Part shown: positions 32,453-42,010 of the stretch, one piece after another | How positions within the stretch are numbered: the first letter of the stretch is position 1 | Layout: every line of letters begins with the position of its first letter | The notes under the pieces: generated by a model | Seen by the model: only the letters and a program-made list of their open reading frames with translations | Databases searched by the model: none | Told to the model about the DNA's origin: nothing | IMG/VR virus record: IMGVR_UViG_3300042465_001934 | Location: 1 to 43,227 of that record | Reading direction: 5' to 3' (one strand) | Source of the DNA: a virus | Length of the DNA: 43,227 nucleotides | Program-made: the position numbers and the translations under genes

Positions 32453-34869
32453 CAGCCATGCGCACGTGGGACATTGAGACAACTACCACCACCAGCTTCA
32501 AGCGCAAGGCTAACCCATTCGACGCAGCTAACTGGTGCGTGACGCACGGCTACCGCGACCAGCAAGGTAAGATCGTAGAACACCGCTTCGGCAGCAGCCG
32601 CCCGCCTAAGGGCTGGTTCTTGCAGGTGCTTGAGGGTACTAAGATGCTGGTCGGGTTCAACATTAAGTTCGACCTGTTACATGCGTTGCAAGACCCTGAT
32701 AACCTTGAGGGTTGGATGCGGTACATCGCAGATGGTGGCCTAGTTTGGGACTGTCAGATCGCTGAGTACCTGCTCAACGGTATGGGGCAGAAGGATCAGA
32801 TGCTTAGCCTCGACGAGGTAGCCCCGCGCTACGGCGGCGGCGTTAAGGTGGACGAGGTCAAGGCATTGTGGGCAGCAGGTGTACAGACTCAGGACATCGA
32901 GCCTGAGTTGCTTAGCCGTTACCTATGCGGCGGGCCTGACGAGAACGGCACGTTCCAGCCCGGTGACGTAGAGAACACCGAGAAGATTGCTATTGCACAG
33001 ATAGCCCGTGCCCGTGCCTGCGGTCAACTCAATAGCATCCTGCTCAACATGGGTGCGCTTGTGTTTACCGTCGAGGCTGAGCGTAACGGTATGTTTGTTG
33101 ACAAGCAGCAAGGCATGGACCAAGCTAGGCTACTCGACATCGAAGTCGATAAGCTCACGGCGCACCTTGCCACCTACCTACCCGATGACCTGCCCTTTGA
33201 CTTCAACTGGAACAGCATCTACCACAAGTCGGCGCTGATCTTTGGAGGCACGGTCAACTATGACCGCAAGGAGTGGGACTTAGCTGGCGGCGGTGTGACA
33301 TGGGATGAGCCGGGAGCTAACTTCGACTACGAACGCTTCGCCTACTCCCAGAAGGATGAGCAGCACTGGGTACTGAACGACGGTAACGCCACAGCAGTCA
33401 ACCCCTTCGACGCACCAGACATGGCCTGCTATGCTACCTTCAAGGGTGGCAAGAATGCTGGTGAGTTCAAGACCAAGAAGGTTAAGGTCGATGACTATAC
33501 CAAGCCTAAAGGCCGCATGACCACAGCGCAGTTCAAGTTAGCTGGGTACACTACCCCCGAGCCTGAGTGGAAGGGCGCTATACCCGGGGTCTACAGCACA
33601 TCGTCCGAAGTTATCGAGGAGCTAGGCACAAGGGACATCGCGTTCCTTAAGGACTACGCTAGCCTGATGAAACTATCCAAAGACTTGGGCACGTACTACA
33701 TCAAGACGCACCCCGAGACTGGTGTAGCTACAGGCATGCTGACCTTGGTCGATGCACTGGGCATCATCCACCACAAGCTGAATATGTGCAGCACGGTGAC
33801 GGCACGGCTTAGCAGCAGTGACCCTAACTTGCAGAACATACCTAAGGGTAACAACTCCGACATCAAGTTGGTGTTCAAGTCCCGCTTTGGTAAGTGGATC
33901 ACGGATGACTATGGCGACATGGTCTATGTGCCTGATGGTAAGATCATTCAGTCAGACTTCTCAAGTCTTGAGGTGTACGTTCAGGCTATCCTGACCAAGT
34001 GCCAGCAGCTTATTGCTGACCTGCGTGCCGGGCTCGACATGCACTGTGTTAAGTTAGCAGCTAAAGAAGGGATGTCGTATGACGATGTGTATGCTCTATG
34101 CAAGGGTGACAAGTATGACAAGGCATGGGATTACAAACGAACCAAGGCCAAGGAGTACAGCTTCCAGTCTGCCTTTGGTGCAGGGGATAAAGCTATTGCC
34201 AAGAAAACTGGCATGGTTATTGAAGACGTTGAGCGCCTGCGTGCAGCAGATGAGGCGCGATACCCCGAGATACCCCAGTACTATGCCGACATCACTGCGA
34301 CCATCAAGGCAGGGCGTAAGGTCACCCGCACTATACCCCATCCAGAGTTCCCGGGAGTCATGTGCAACATTGGCACAAGCTACTTCCGTACCCCGGACGG
34401 TAAGCTCTACAGCTACATCGAGTCACCCGCCCCCGGCTACCTTGTCAAGCGAGGCACTACAGCTAGCTTCTCCCCTACGGAAATCCGTAACTATGTGGTC
34501 CAAGGAACAGGCGGCGAGTGGGCCAAAGCGGCAATGGCCCTTTCCGTCAGGGCCTTCTACGCTCGGCGTAACTTCGGAGGAAAAGGCTTACTTGTTAACC
34601 AAGTGCATGATGCCGTATACTCAGACGCCTGCAACTCAGTAGCCTTTGAGGTTGCGGCTTTGCTCCATGCCTGCATGGAAGGGGCTAGCGATTACATGGC
34701 GTTCATGTTTAAGTGGGACATTCCCTTGCCTGTACCTAGCGACACTAGCTGGGGCTTGAGCATGATGGACGAGGACAAGATACCCGGCCTCAAGGAACGA
34801 GCAGCAGTGCTGCGAACAAAACTCAGGAATGAGTACATGGGTGGCTTCACCCCAATCTCTTATCAATAG
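32449..34869 (+). CDS. DNA polymerase, family A, with 3'-5' exonuclease
   Basis: 806 residues. The exonuclease begins at WDIE (Asp8, Glu10), with NIKFD as ExoII. Polymerase motif A is SDFSSLE (Asp503), motif B is YKRTKAKEYSFQSAFGAG, and motif C is QVHDAVYSD (Asp721). Family A usually has His-Asp-Glu in motif C; here Ala replaces Glu. This Glu is not one of the two essential metal-binding Asp residues, so activity is expected. Coupled by ATGA to the helicase. Confidence 0.95.
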   Translation: MTAMRTWDIETTTTTSFKRKANPFDAANWCVTHGYRDQQGKIVEHRFGSSRPPKGWFLQVLEGTKMLVGFNIKFDLLHALQDPDNLEGWMRYIADGGLVWDCQIAEYLLNGMGQKDQMLSLDEVAPRYGGGVKVDEVKALWAAGVQTQDIEPELLSRYLCGGPDENGTFQPGDVENTEKIAIAQIARARACGQLNSILLNMGALVFTVEAERNGMFVDKQQGMDQARLLDIEVDKLTAHLATYLPDDLPFDFNWNSIYHKSALIFGGTVNYDRKEWDLAGGGVTWDEPGANFDYERFAYSQKDEQHWVLNDGNATAVNPFDAPDMACYATFKGGKNAGEFKTKKVKVDDYTKPKGRMTTAQFKLAGYTTPEPEWKGAIPGVYSTSSEVIEELGTRDIAFLKDYASLMKLSKDLGTYYIKTHPETGVATGMLTLVDALGIIHHKLNMCSTVTARLSSSDPNLQNIPKGNNSDIKLVFKSRFGKWITDDYGDMVYVPDGKIIQSDFSSLEVYVQAILTKCQQLIADLRAGLDMHCVKLAAKEGMSYDDVYALCKGDKYDKAWDYKRTKAKEYSFQSAFGAGDKAIAKKTGMVIEDVERLRAADEARYPEIPQYYADITATIKAGRKVTRTIPHPEFPGVMCNIGTSYFRTPDGKLYSYIESPAPGYLVKRGTTASFSPTEIRNYVVQGTGGEWAKAAMALSVRAFYARRNFGGKGLLVNQVHDAVYSDACNSVAFEVAALLHACMEGASDYMAFMFKWDIPLPVPSDTSWGLSMMDEDKIPGLKERAAVLRTKLRNEYMGGFTPISYQ

Positions 34870-34876
34870 GAACTAC

Positions 34877-35761
34877 ATGATCGACTTCAAAGCGTTAGGT
34901 GCCCGGGCTGCGGCTGAGGGCAAGGACATGACACAGGCACAGGCCGGTGGCGGTGACTACACCCCACCACCCGAAGGCCCTTGCCGTGTTCGCTTCATTG
35001 GCTACATTGAACTGGGCAAGCAGAAGCAAAAGGTAAAGGGCATCGAGCAGATCAAGGACATGGTGCAGCTTGTGTTTGAAGTGCATGGTAAGGCGTACCC
35101 TGCACACGTTGCCGATGACGGGACCAAGACTCCGGTGCGTATAAGCATCGAGACTAACCTGAGTCTCAATGAGAAGGCGCACTTCTACAAACTGTTCCAG
35201 CGTATGAACCACACGCAACAAGCCAAGCACATGGCCGAGTTGCTGGGCAATGGCTACAAGGCGCAGATCGTACACGACAAGTGGACAGGGCAAGACGGTA
35301 AGGAACGCATCACAGCTACGCTCAAGGCGGCTGACGGCTACACCATCCAGCCTGCACGGGTTGAGGATGACGAGGTCGAGGGCGGCTGGCGTGCGCTTGA
35401 GGTGCCTCCTGCTATCAGCAGCATCCGTTGCTTCTTGTGGGACTACGCCGACCTCGACCAGTGGGGTAGCCTGTTCATCGACGGTGAGTTCCCCGAGCGT
35501 AAGAACGACAAGGGTGAAGTGATCGCCAAGGCCAAGAGCAAGAACGTCTTTCAAGATCGTATCAAGCGGGCCGTTAACTTCGGTAGCTCTCCGATGTACG
35601 CCCTGCTCACAGCAGGCGGCGCTAAGCTGGACATCCCTGATGCGGAGGATGGCGAGGGCGCACTGGGAAAGCCGGAGCAGTCAGCTTCCCCGACATCCCC
35701 TTCTGAGCAGGTAGCTAAGCTGGCCGCAGGCGGGGCTGATGCACTGTCGGGTATTTGCTGA
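34877..35761 (+). CDS. Possible single-stranded DNA-binding protein
   Basis: 294 residues, starting 7 bases after the polymerase stop. Residues 25-70 look like an OB-fold start (PCRVRFIGYIELGKQKQ, MVQLVFEVHG). The C-terminal 45 residues are Glu/Asp/Ala/Ser-rich but the last residues are not acidic as in typical SSBs. In phiKMV-type phages an uncharacterised gene occupies this place between polymerase and exonuclease. Function is inferred from context. Confidence 0.55.
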   Translation: MIDFKALGARAAAEGKDMTQAQAGGGDYTPPPEGPCRVRFIGYIELGKQKQKVKGIEQIKDMVQLVFEVHGKAYPAHVADDGTKTPVRISIETNLSLNEKAHFYKLFQRMNHTQQAKHMAELLGNGYKAQIVHDKWTGQDGKERITATLKAADGYTIQPARVEDDEVEGGWRALEVPPAISSIRCFLWDYADLDQWGSLFIDGEFPERKNDKGEVIAKAKSKNVFQDRIKRAVNFGSSPMYALLTAGGAKLDIPDAEDGEGALGKPEQSASPTSPSEQVAKLAAGGADALSGIC

Positions 35762-36747
35762 TGTTCGCTGATGCAATCAGTAAGGCCGTCGCTACTGCCC
35801 CGCAGGGCATGGGCGATGCGCCTATACTATCGAATCGAATCTTACGAGTAGACGGCGATGGTCTTGCGTACTACTGTGCAGGTAAGGACGGGTCTGATCC
35901 CACCGATGCCAAGCGTGCAGTGCTGGATAAAATCCGGTCAGCACGCCGAGCATGCGGCGCTGAGAAAGTCATTGTTCTTTTAACAGCAACGGGCAGCACC
36001 AAGGGTGGCCGGTACGCTGTGGCTACAGTCAAGCCCTACCAAGGGCAGCGGGTGTCAAGCCGACGCCCCGAGAACTGGCGCTTCCTGCGTGAGTTCCTTG
36101 AGGGTTACGATGGTACAGAGTTTGTAGTACAGACAAGCCTCGACCAAGAGGCCGATGACCTGTTCGCTCAGGCCAGCCATGCTGACCCGCTAGCCCATGA
36201 GAACTGTGTGATCTATACACAGGACAAGGACATGCGTATGATCCCCGGCATCCACCTTAACTGGGTGGATCACAGCATGGTGATTGTACCGCAGGGTACG
36301 TGGGCTATCGTGCATAACGACAAGGTCTATGGGCGCAAGTGGTTCTGGTTACAGATGCTGCACGGCGACACAGCCGACAACATCCCGGGCCTGTTCCGCA
36401 TGGTGGTCAATGGCAAAGAGGTCAAGGTCGGTGAGGTTACGGCTAATAAGATTCTTGCTGTATGCAAGGACGAGGCCGATGCTCGGTCCCTCGTACTGGA
36501 GGCATACTCCACGTACTACAAGGAGCTAGGCGAAGTACACCTTGCCGAACAAGCTCAGCTACTGTGGATGCAGCGCAAGCCTAACAGCTTAGATGTATTC
36601 TCAGAAGGTGCCCCTCTGTGCTGGGCTAGTGCTGAGACAGTGGACATCATAGACGCACGCATTCAAGCTGCTAAGGAACTCAATGACCTTGCCAATCAGA
36701 CTCAAGACAACGCAAGTATCGACGGCTCGGGCGCAACTAGCGAGTAA
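35761..36747 (+). CDS. 5'-3' exonuclease (FEN-like)
   Basis: 328 residues. The ATG overlaps the previous stop (TGATG). Acidic motifs of the PIN/FEN family are all present: RVDGDGLAYY, DQEADDLFAQ, YTQDKDMRMIPG and HGDTADNIPGL. It degrades host DNA or removes primers and resects ends, like T7 gp6. A candidate phage promoter core lies inside its first 25 codons. Confidence 0.92.
   Translation: MFADAISKAVATAPQGMGDAPILSNRILRVDGDGLAYYCAGKDGSDPTDAKRAVLDKIRSARRACGAEKVIVLLTATGSTKGGRYAVATVKPYQGQRVSSRRPENWRFLREFLEGYDGTEFVVQTSLDQEADDLFAQASHADPLAHENCVIYTQDKDMRMIPGIHLNWVDHSMVIVPQGTWAIVHNDKVYGRKWFWLQMLHGDTADNIPGLFRMVVNGKEVKVGEVTANKILAVCKDEADARSLVLEAYSTYYKELGEVHLAEQAQLLWMQRKPNSLDVFSEGAPLCWASAETVDIIDARIQAAKELNDLANQTQDNASIDGSGATSE
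35815..35832 (+). promoter_or_regulatory. Candidate phage RNA polymerase promoter inside the exonuclease gene
   Basis: GATGCG then CCTATACTATCG: the core is identical to 14233-14244 and 42016-42027, and TG sits at the same place before it. It is within coding sequence, encoding PILS. It could drive the downstream half of the replication genes plus RNA polymerase, or be chance. Confidence 0.4.
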
Positions 36748-37069
36748 GCAGGGACAACGCTGCGCTGTGTGTAACATGGTGATGGCCCCCGGCACGGAAG
36801 TGCTGGACCATGACCACAGCACCAGCGCGGTGAGAGCTACCCTGCACCGTGGATGTAACGCTTTGCTTGGTAAGATCGAAAACAATTACAAGCGTTATGG
36901 TGTGGCTAACCTAGCTGCGTTCACCAACGGCGTGGCTGCATACTTGCAACTACACCAAATGAATCAGACGGGCTGGCTGCATCCAACACATAAGGACGAG
37001 GACGAAAAGCGTCTTCTCCGCAACACCCGGGCCAGAAAGGCAAGGGCTACCAAGAAAGCAACAGCATGA
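36683..37069 (+). CDS. Recombination endonuclease VII
   Basis: 128 residues, overlapping the exonuclease by 65 bases in another frame. The T4 endonuclease VII pattern is present: CAVC, LDHDHST, LHRGCNALLGKIENN. It cuts Holliday junctions and branched DNA so that replicated concatemers can be packaged, the job of gp3 in T7. The Lys/Arg-rich C-terminus probably binds DNA. Stop overlaps the next start (ATGA). Confidence 0.92.
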   Translation: MTLPIRLKTTQVSTARAQLASKQGQRCAVCNMVMAPGTEVLDHDHSTSAVRATLHRGCNALLGKIENNYKRYGVANLAAFTNGVAAYLQLHQMNQTGWLHPTHKDEDEKRLLRNTRARKARATKKATA

Positions 37070-37851
37070 TTACAGGCCCCAAAGTTGGCGTGTTAGACAT
37101 TGAGACAGCGCCTATCATCGGCAACGTATGGGGCCTGTACGATCAGAACGTTGGCATCAATCAGATCGAGAAGGAGTGGGCTATCCTTAGCTTCGCCTTC
37201 GTTGATCTGGATGGGCGTAAGCGTGACGTAGTCTATATGGACAACGCCGACAACGACGATCCCCGAGATGACTTCGTGCTGTGCTATGCACTGTGGCTTA
37301 TCCTTGACGAGTACGACTTCATCATAGCGCAGAACGGTAAGCGCTTTGACTTGAAGAAGATCAGGGCTAGGCTTATCGAACTAGGGTTCCCTCCGCATAG
37401 CCCTGTCCAAGTGATCGACACAATGCTGATGGCCCGGCAAGTAGCAGCCTTCACCAGCAACAAGCTGGAGTGGTTGTCCGTTCACCTAACCGATGTGCCT
37501 AAGAGTAAGCACAAGAAGTTCCCCGGCTTTGAGCTATGGGCTGAGTGCTTGAAGGGTAACCGCTCAGCGTGGAAGGAAATGAAACGGTACAACATACCAG
37601 ACATCCTATCATGCCGTGCGCTGTACCTTAAGCTACGGCCTTGGGTAACAGACCACCCTAACTTCAATGTGTACCATGATGAAACTGACCTTGCCTGCCC
37701 GCGTTGCTCTAGCTCTGATTTGCATGAGCGCGGTTATAGCTACACTTCTGTGGGCAAGTATCGTCGCTATGTGTGCGGCTCTTGTGGTGGCTGGACTCGT
37801 AGCCGTTTCACACTGAACACAACAGCCAAACGCAAGACGCTATTAAAATGA
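37066..37851 (+). CDS. DEDDy-type 3'-5' exonuclease with C-terminal zinc ribbon
   Basis: 261 residues. RNase H-like exonuclease motifs: LDIETAP (near residue 10), QNGKRFDLKKI, and YNIPDILSC as the Tyr-x3-Asp end motif. Residues about 210-245 form a zinc ribbon, CPRC then CGSC, followed by Lys/Arg. It probably binds and trims DNA or RNA. This is a second proofreading-type nuclease in addition to the polymerase domain. Coupled by ATGA to both neighbours. Confidence 0.8.
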   Translation: MITGPKVGVLDIETAPIIGNVWGLYDQNVGINQIEKEWAILSFAFVDLDGRKRDVVYMDNADNDDPRDDFVLCYALWLILDEYDFIIAQNGKRFDLKKIRARLIELGFPPHSPVQVIDTMLMARQVAAFTSNKLEWLSVHLTDVPKSKHKKFPGFELWAECLKGNRSAWKEMKRYNIPDILSCRALYLKLRPWVTDHPNFNVYHDETDLACPRCSSSDLHERGYSYTSVGKYRRYVCGSCGGWTRSRFTLNTTAKRKTLLK

Positions 37852-38021
37852 TCCGAGTAGACGACACCGTAAAACGTGTGGTCGCTACCTCCACCAGCCT
37901 GTTACCTAAGGGTACGGTTGGTGAGGTGGCTGCGGTCACTAACACTAATCTTATCCTCGTAGCATACAGGCATCTGTTGTTACCTCTTGAGGATTTTGTC
38001 AAAGTTAATAAGGAGAACTGA
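37848..38021 (+). CDS. 57-residue SH3-like protein
   Basis: Starts in an ATGA overlap and ends in a TGATG overlap. The spacing of glycines and hydrophobic strands (PKGTVGEVAAV, LILVAYRHLL, LEDFVKV) suggests a KOW/SH3-like barrel. Function unknown. Confidence 0.6.
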   Translation: MIRVDDTVKRVVATSTSLLPKGTVGEVAAVTNTNLILVAYRHLLLPLEDFVKVNKEN

Positions 38022-38407
38022 TGTCTACCACCTCTGATCGTAACCACAAATGGGCGCCAAGCGGCGGCATCGCCATAGAGACTGATCCTAATGGCCTGTC
38101 CCTCAACGAGCCGGGGGCTAAGGCTGACTCTGGCAAGCTACGACCCACACTCATACTCAGAGATATGGCTAACGCCATCCTCGCAGTCACAAAGATCGCA
38201 ACGGATGGCGCGATTAAATACACACCCGGCGGCTGGATCGTCGTACCTCAGGCGCAGGGGCGTTATGAGGATGCGCATCTACGGCACATGCTCAAGCGCT
38301 TTGCCGGTGAGCAGGTGGACTCAGATAGCCATAGCCTTCACCTCGCTCATGAAGCGTGGAATGCGCTGGCTAAGTTAGAACTCCATATCAGGAACACCAA
38401 AGCATGA
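38021..38407 (+). CDS. dATP/dGTP diphosphohydrolase-like protein (DUF5664)
   Basis: 128 residues. GAKADSGKLRPTLIL, then AITKYTPGGW-like and EDAHLRHMLKRF, then HLAHEAWNALAKLEL match the phage DUF5664/MazG-related family. Relatives hydrolyse dNTPs; in Z-genome phages such a protein (MazZ) helps remove dATP. No PurZ gene is present here, so a general nucleotide-pool role is more likely. Confidence 0.7.
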   Translation: MSTTSDRNHKWAPSGGIAIETDPNGLSLNEPGAKADSGKLRPTLILRDMANAILAVTKIATDGAIKYTPGGWIVVPQAQGRYEDAHLRHMLKRFAGEQVDSDSHSLHLAHEAWNALAKLELHIRNTKA

Positions 38408-38640
38408 GCGCAGCTACAGCACTTGTGATAGCTCTAGCTATCTACACCCCCGGCACAGTACGCTGTAGCCAAGAGCATGAGGACTTTGTGTACGAGGCAG
38501 TCGAGTCTACGGGCTTTGACGAGGGCCAGAAGGCTGAGCTTTACGCACGCATTGCCGAAGTGCTTACCCCATCAACCCCACTGCGTGAAGCTGAGCACGC
38601 CATCGAGCAGGCTATCATTAAGGTGCAGTACCGTGGCTGA
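38404..38640 (+). CDS. Small protein of unknown function with possible export signal
   Basis: 78 residues, ATGA overlap with the previous gene. The first 15 residues are hydrophobic and the remaining 60 are helical and acidic. The single Cys is near residue 21. Ends 8 bases inside the ligase gene. Not recognised. Confidence 0.55.
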   Translation: MSAATALVIALAIYTPGTVRCSQEHEDFVYEAVESTGFDEGQKAELYARIAEVLTPSTPLREAEHAIEQAIIKVQYRG

Positions 38641-39556
38641 TTACATCGTTCACAAAGCTATTGAGCTAGACTCCCTAAGCAAGAAGCTACAGGCTGATGT
38701 TGAAAACCACACCTATATCCTCAGCCCTAAGTACGACGGGTGCCATGCTGTGTTCTTATTCCACGATGGGCGCTTCCTTGCTGCACGTACTAGGACCAAC
38801 GAGACTATTCATAGCATGGGCCACATTGGTCGTAGTCTACTTGACCATTACCCGTGGCTGCGCACCGACAAGTACACCGCCATCATGGGCGAGGCATGGA
38901 TACCGGGAGTAGAGTTTAGCGAAATTAGCGGCATCTTCCGCCGCCATGCACCGCAGCCCCAGCTTGGCTTTGTACCGTTCGATACAGTGTGTTGGCGTTA
39001 CGATCAGGCCGAAGACGGTAGGCCGGTATTGGGTGAGTTGGCATTAGGCGGGTCTGTGCTTAAAGAAGATCGTACTTACGACGAGCGCTTGGGCCGGTTA
39101 CACTTTCGGGAGTTCGCCCCGAGCTTAGTCTATAGCACACAGTGCCGCATACTTGAGCAGGGTGATGCTGTCCTTACTACAGCCACCGAGCAGGCCAAGC
39201 ACTACAAGGCACAAGGGGGATACGATGGCTGTATCCTAGCCCGTGCCGATGGGCACTACCAAGTGGGTGCAGGTAAGGGCGGTGAGTTCATTAAGATCAA
39301 GCCCCTGATTAGCTACAGCCTCAAGTGCATTGGGTACGAGGTAGGCAAGGGCGGGAGGACTGGCAAGAACACACTATCCTTAGGTGTGGACTTCAACGGT
39401 AAGACGCAGATGGTCAGCACCGGGCTGACGCAAGAGCAGATCGACAACCCACTACAGTTCAAGCACGTCATCATTGAGGTCGAGGCTATGGGCCTGACGG
39501 TCAACGGCTTGCTACGAGAGCCCCGCTTCAAGGGGATTAGAACAGACGTACTATAA
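38633..39556 (+). CDS. ATP-dependent DNA ligase
   Basis: 307 residues from a GTG at 38633 (ORF runs upstream but the family starts here). The nucleotidyl-lysine motif is SPKYDG with Lys33; later motifs are RTRTNE, GEAWIPG, YDGCILAR and FIKIKPL. It seals nicks in replicated DNA. In T7 the ligase is early; here it lies directly before the RNA polymerase. Confidence 0.92.
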   Translation: MADYIVHKAIELDSLSKKLQADVENHTYILSPKYDGCHAVFLFHDGRFLAARTRTNETIHSMGHIGRSLLDHYPWLRTDKYTAIMGEAWIPGVEFSEISGIFRRHAPQPQLGFVPFDTVCWRYDQAEDGRPVLGELALGGSVLKEDRTYDERLGRLHFREFAPSLVYSTQCRILEQGDAVLTTATEQAKHYKAQGGYDGCILARADGHYQVGAGKGGEFIKIKPLISYSLKCIGYEVGKGGRTGKNTLSLGVDFNGKTQMVSTGLTQEQIDNPLQFKHVIIEVEAMGLTVNGLLREPRFKGIRTDVL

Positions 39557-39564
39557 GGAACAAG

Positions 39565-42006
39565 ATGCAAGAGTTGCTAACGCAAGAACAGATTGAAGAT
39601 CGCATGTACCTTGGCGGTATCGCTAGGGCAGAGGCGGGTATGGCTAACGCCGAGGCCCGTGGTGCAGCATTCCAAAACCCCTACGCTAAGGAGATTTTCC
39701 GTGACTACGTTATGCCTCTTGCTCAAGCCATCGCAGCCGACTCAGTCGCCACCACCGCAGGCGCACGGATGGCACATACTAGGCTCCTCCTTGGGTGCGA
39801 CCCCGAGGCCGTTGCCTTCCTTGCTATACGGCATACGCTTGGCATCCTACTCGGCCCGTCACCCGAAGGACACCACACACTAGCCTACGGTATTGGGCGC
39901 ACCATTAGCCGTGAGCTTGTGCTTAGTCAGTTTGAAATGCAGAACCCTGAGCTATACCATACGCTCTCGCGTGACTTCTCCCGCCGTATGTCTAAGGACG
40001 AGACACACCGCATGACTGTGTTCAAGATGCAGGCTGCTCAGAACGGGATCAAGTTTACCGAGTGGCCTGTCGGTGCTTACAACCAAGTGGGCCTGTACCT
40101 GCTGGGGCTAATGGAGCAGGCGAGCTTGCTGGAAGTGGACAAGACTGAGATACGTGTAGGCTACAAGCGCAAGCAGCGGCCAGTCACTATCAACGCTGAG
40201 GTGCTAGAGCGTGTCGATCAGATCAAGGCTTACGTGTCCATCACCTCCCCGGTGTACGGCCCATGCGTAGCGCCGCCTAACGACTGGGGCTTCGGTATAC
40301 GTGGCGGCTTCCATACCCCACGTATGAGTATCCGTAACGGCATGGTACATGCCACTGCCGCTAGCCGCGACCTAGTCCGTGATACCGACATGCCTACCGT
40401 GTACGCCGCTATCAACGGCTTGCAGCGCACGGCATGGAAGATCAACACCAAGGTGCTCGACGCTATCTACGCGGTGTCCAAGGCATTCCACACCAAGGAG
40501 ATTGTTAGCCTAGCCGATAGCCCTAAGCCCGCAGTGCCCGAGTGGCTTACTAAGGGTAAGGATAAGGCCACCTTCACCGAGCAACAGATGGCCGAGTTCC
40601 TTAACTGGAAGCGTGCCGTTACTGACTGGCACACAGAGCGCAAGATCATAGGCTCCAAATACGGTAGGTTCTATAGTGCTACCCGTAGCGCTGAGTTCTT
40701 CCGGCATTACCCTGCGATCTACTTCGTGTACTTTGCTGATAGCCGTGGCCGCCTGTACCCCATGACTACCGGCATTAGCCCACAAGGCAGCGACCTAGGT
40801 AAGAGCCTGTTGCACTTTGCCGAGGGCTACCCAGTGACCACCCCTGAGCAGGTGCTGTGGTTCAAGGTACAGGGCGCTAACAAGTGGGGCTTTGATAAGG
40901 CTACCCTTGAGGACCGCGCCGCATGGGTAGACGAACGCAGCGACCTGATCCTCCAGTTTGCCGAAGACCCTGTCAACCACGTTGGCTGGACTGAGGCAGG
41001 TGATCCGCTACAGTTCCTAGCATGGTGCTTTGAGTACCGTGACTGGTACTACGATGACGGTACGTTCAAGAGCCACCTACCCATTAGCATGGACGGTAGC
41101 TGTAACGGGCTGCAAAACCTTAGCGCCATGTTCCGTGACAGTGTCGGCGGCAAGGCCACCAACCTGACCAACAACGCGGTGATGGAGGACATATACGCTA
41201 ACGTAGCCAAGGCTGCTGAGAAGCGCCTACGTGCTATGGTGTTCACCGAGGAACCGCAGCAGAAGGCTCAGGCTATGTGGCTAGCGCACGGTATCAACCG
41301 CAAGGCCGTCAAGCGGGCAGTGATGACCACGCCCTATGGCGTTACCTTGCGTACCGCTACTGAGTACATCATTGATGACTACCTCCGGGAAGGGCTCGGG
41401 CCTACGTTCGACAAGACAGAGTACCGTGTAGCTGCCGCTGTGCTGATGAAGGCTGTATGGCCCGCCATCGGTGACGTTGTGGTTAAGGGTCGCGAGGCTA
41501 TGGACTGGCTCAAGAAGTCTAGCCGGGTTATCGTCAAGGCCCTGCCCAAGAGTAAGGAGCCTGTCATAACGTGGCGCACACCCTCAGGGTTCCCTGCTAG
41601 TCAGGCATACTTTGAGCACAACGTCCACCAGATCAGCACCCACCTGCACGGGCTATCCCGTATCAAGGTACTGAGCGAGACTGACAAGCCTGATGCTAAT
41701 GCCCATGCTAGTGGCCTAGCCCCTAACTTCGTACACAGCATGGACGCGGCCCACTTGCACCTGACCACCGCTGATGCTAGCCGAGCCGGTATCTCCGCCT
41801 TAGCTATGATCCACGATGACTACGGTTGCCATGCAGCGTTTGCCCCGCAGCTTTACGACATTATCCGTAAGCAGTTCGTGGCTATGTACCTAGGCTTCGA
41901 TGCTATCGCGGCGCTGTGTGAGGACTATCCAGAGCTTAGCGCCCCGCCCAGCAAGGGTGATCTGGACATCATGGAAGTGTTGGAGTCCCAGTACTTCTTC
42001 TCTTAA
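39565..42006 (+). CDS. T7-type DNA-directed RNA polymerase
   Basis: 813 residues. Catalytic Asp510 is in SMDGSCNGLQNL and Asp751 in MIHDDYG; Lys583 and Tyr591 lie in VKRAVMTTPYG, matching T7 Lys631 and Tyr639. AAGGA precedes the ATG. The position right before the structural genes is the phiKMV order. It recognises phage-specific promoters (candidates at 2123, 14228, 35815, 42011) and transcribes late genes. T7 lysozyme, which inhibits T7 RNA polymerase, has no counterpart here. Confidence 0.97.
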   Translation: MQELLTQEQIEDRMYLGGIARAEAGMANAEARGAAFQNPYAKEIFRDYVMPLAQAIAADSVATTAGARMAHTRLLLGCDPEAVAFLAIRHTLGILLGPSPEGHHTLAYGIGRTISRELVLSQFEMQNPELYHTLSRDFSRRMSKDETHRMTVFKMQAAQNGIKFTEWPVGAYNQVGLYLLGLMEQASLLEVDKTEIRVGYKRKQRPVTINAEVLERVDQIKAYVSITSPVYGPCVAPPNDWGFGIRGGFHTPRMSIRNGMVHATAASRDLVRDTDMPTVYAAINGLQRTAWKINTKVLDAIYAVSKAFHTKEIVSLADSPKPAVPEWLTKGKDKATFTEQQMAEFLNWKRAVTDWHTERKIIGSKYGRFYSATRSAEFFRHYPAIYFVYFADSRGRLYPMTTGISPQGSDLGKSLLHFAEGYPVTTPEQVLWFKVQGANKWGFDKATLEDRAAWVDERSDLILQFAEDPVNHVGWTEAGDPLQFLAWCFEYRDWYYDDGTFKSHLPISMDGSCNGLQNLSAMFRDSVGGKATNLTNNAVMEDIYANVAKAAEKRLRAMVFTEEPQQKAQAMWLAHGINRKAVKRAVMTTPYGVTLRTATEYIIDDYLREGLGPTFDKTEYRVAAAVLMKAVWPAIGDVVVKGREAMDWLKKSSRVIVKALPKSKEPVITWRTPSGFPASQAYFEHNVHQISTHLHGLSRIKVLSETDKPDANAHASGLAPNFVHSMDAAHLHLTTADASRAGISALAMIHDDYGCHAAFAPQLYDIIRKQFVAMYLGFDAIAALCEDYPELSAPPSKGDLDIMEVLESQYFFS

Positions 42007-42010
42007 TCAA

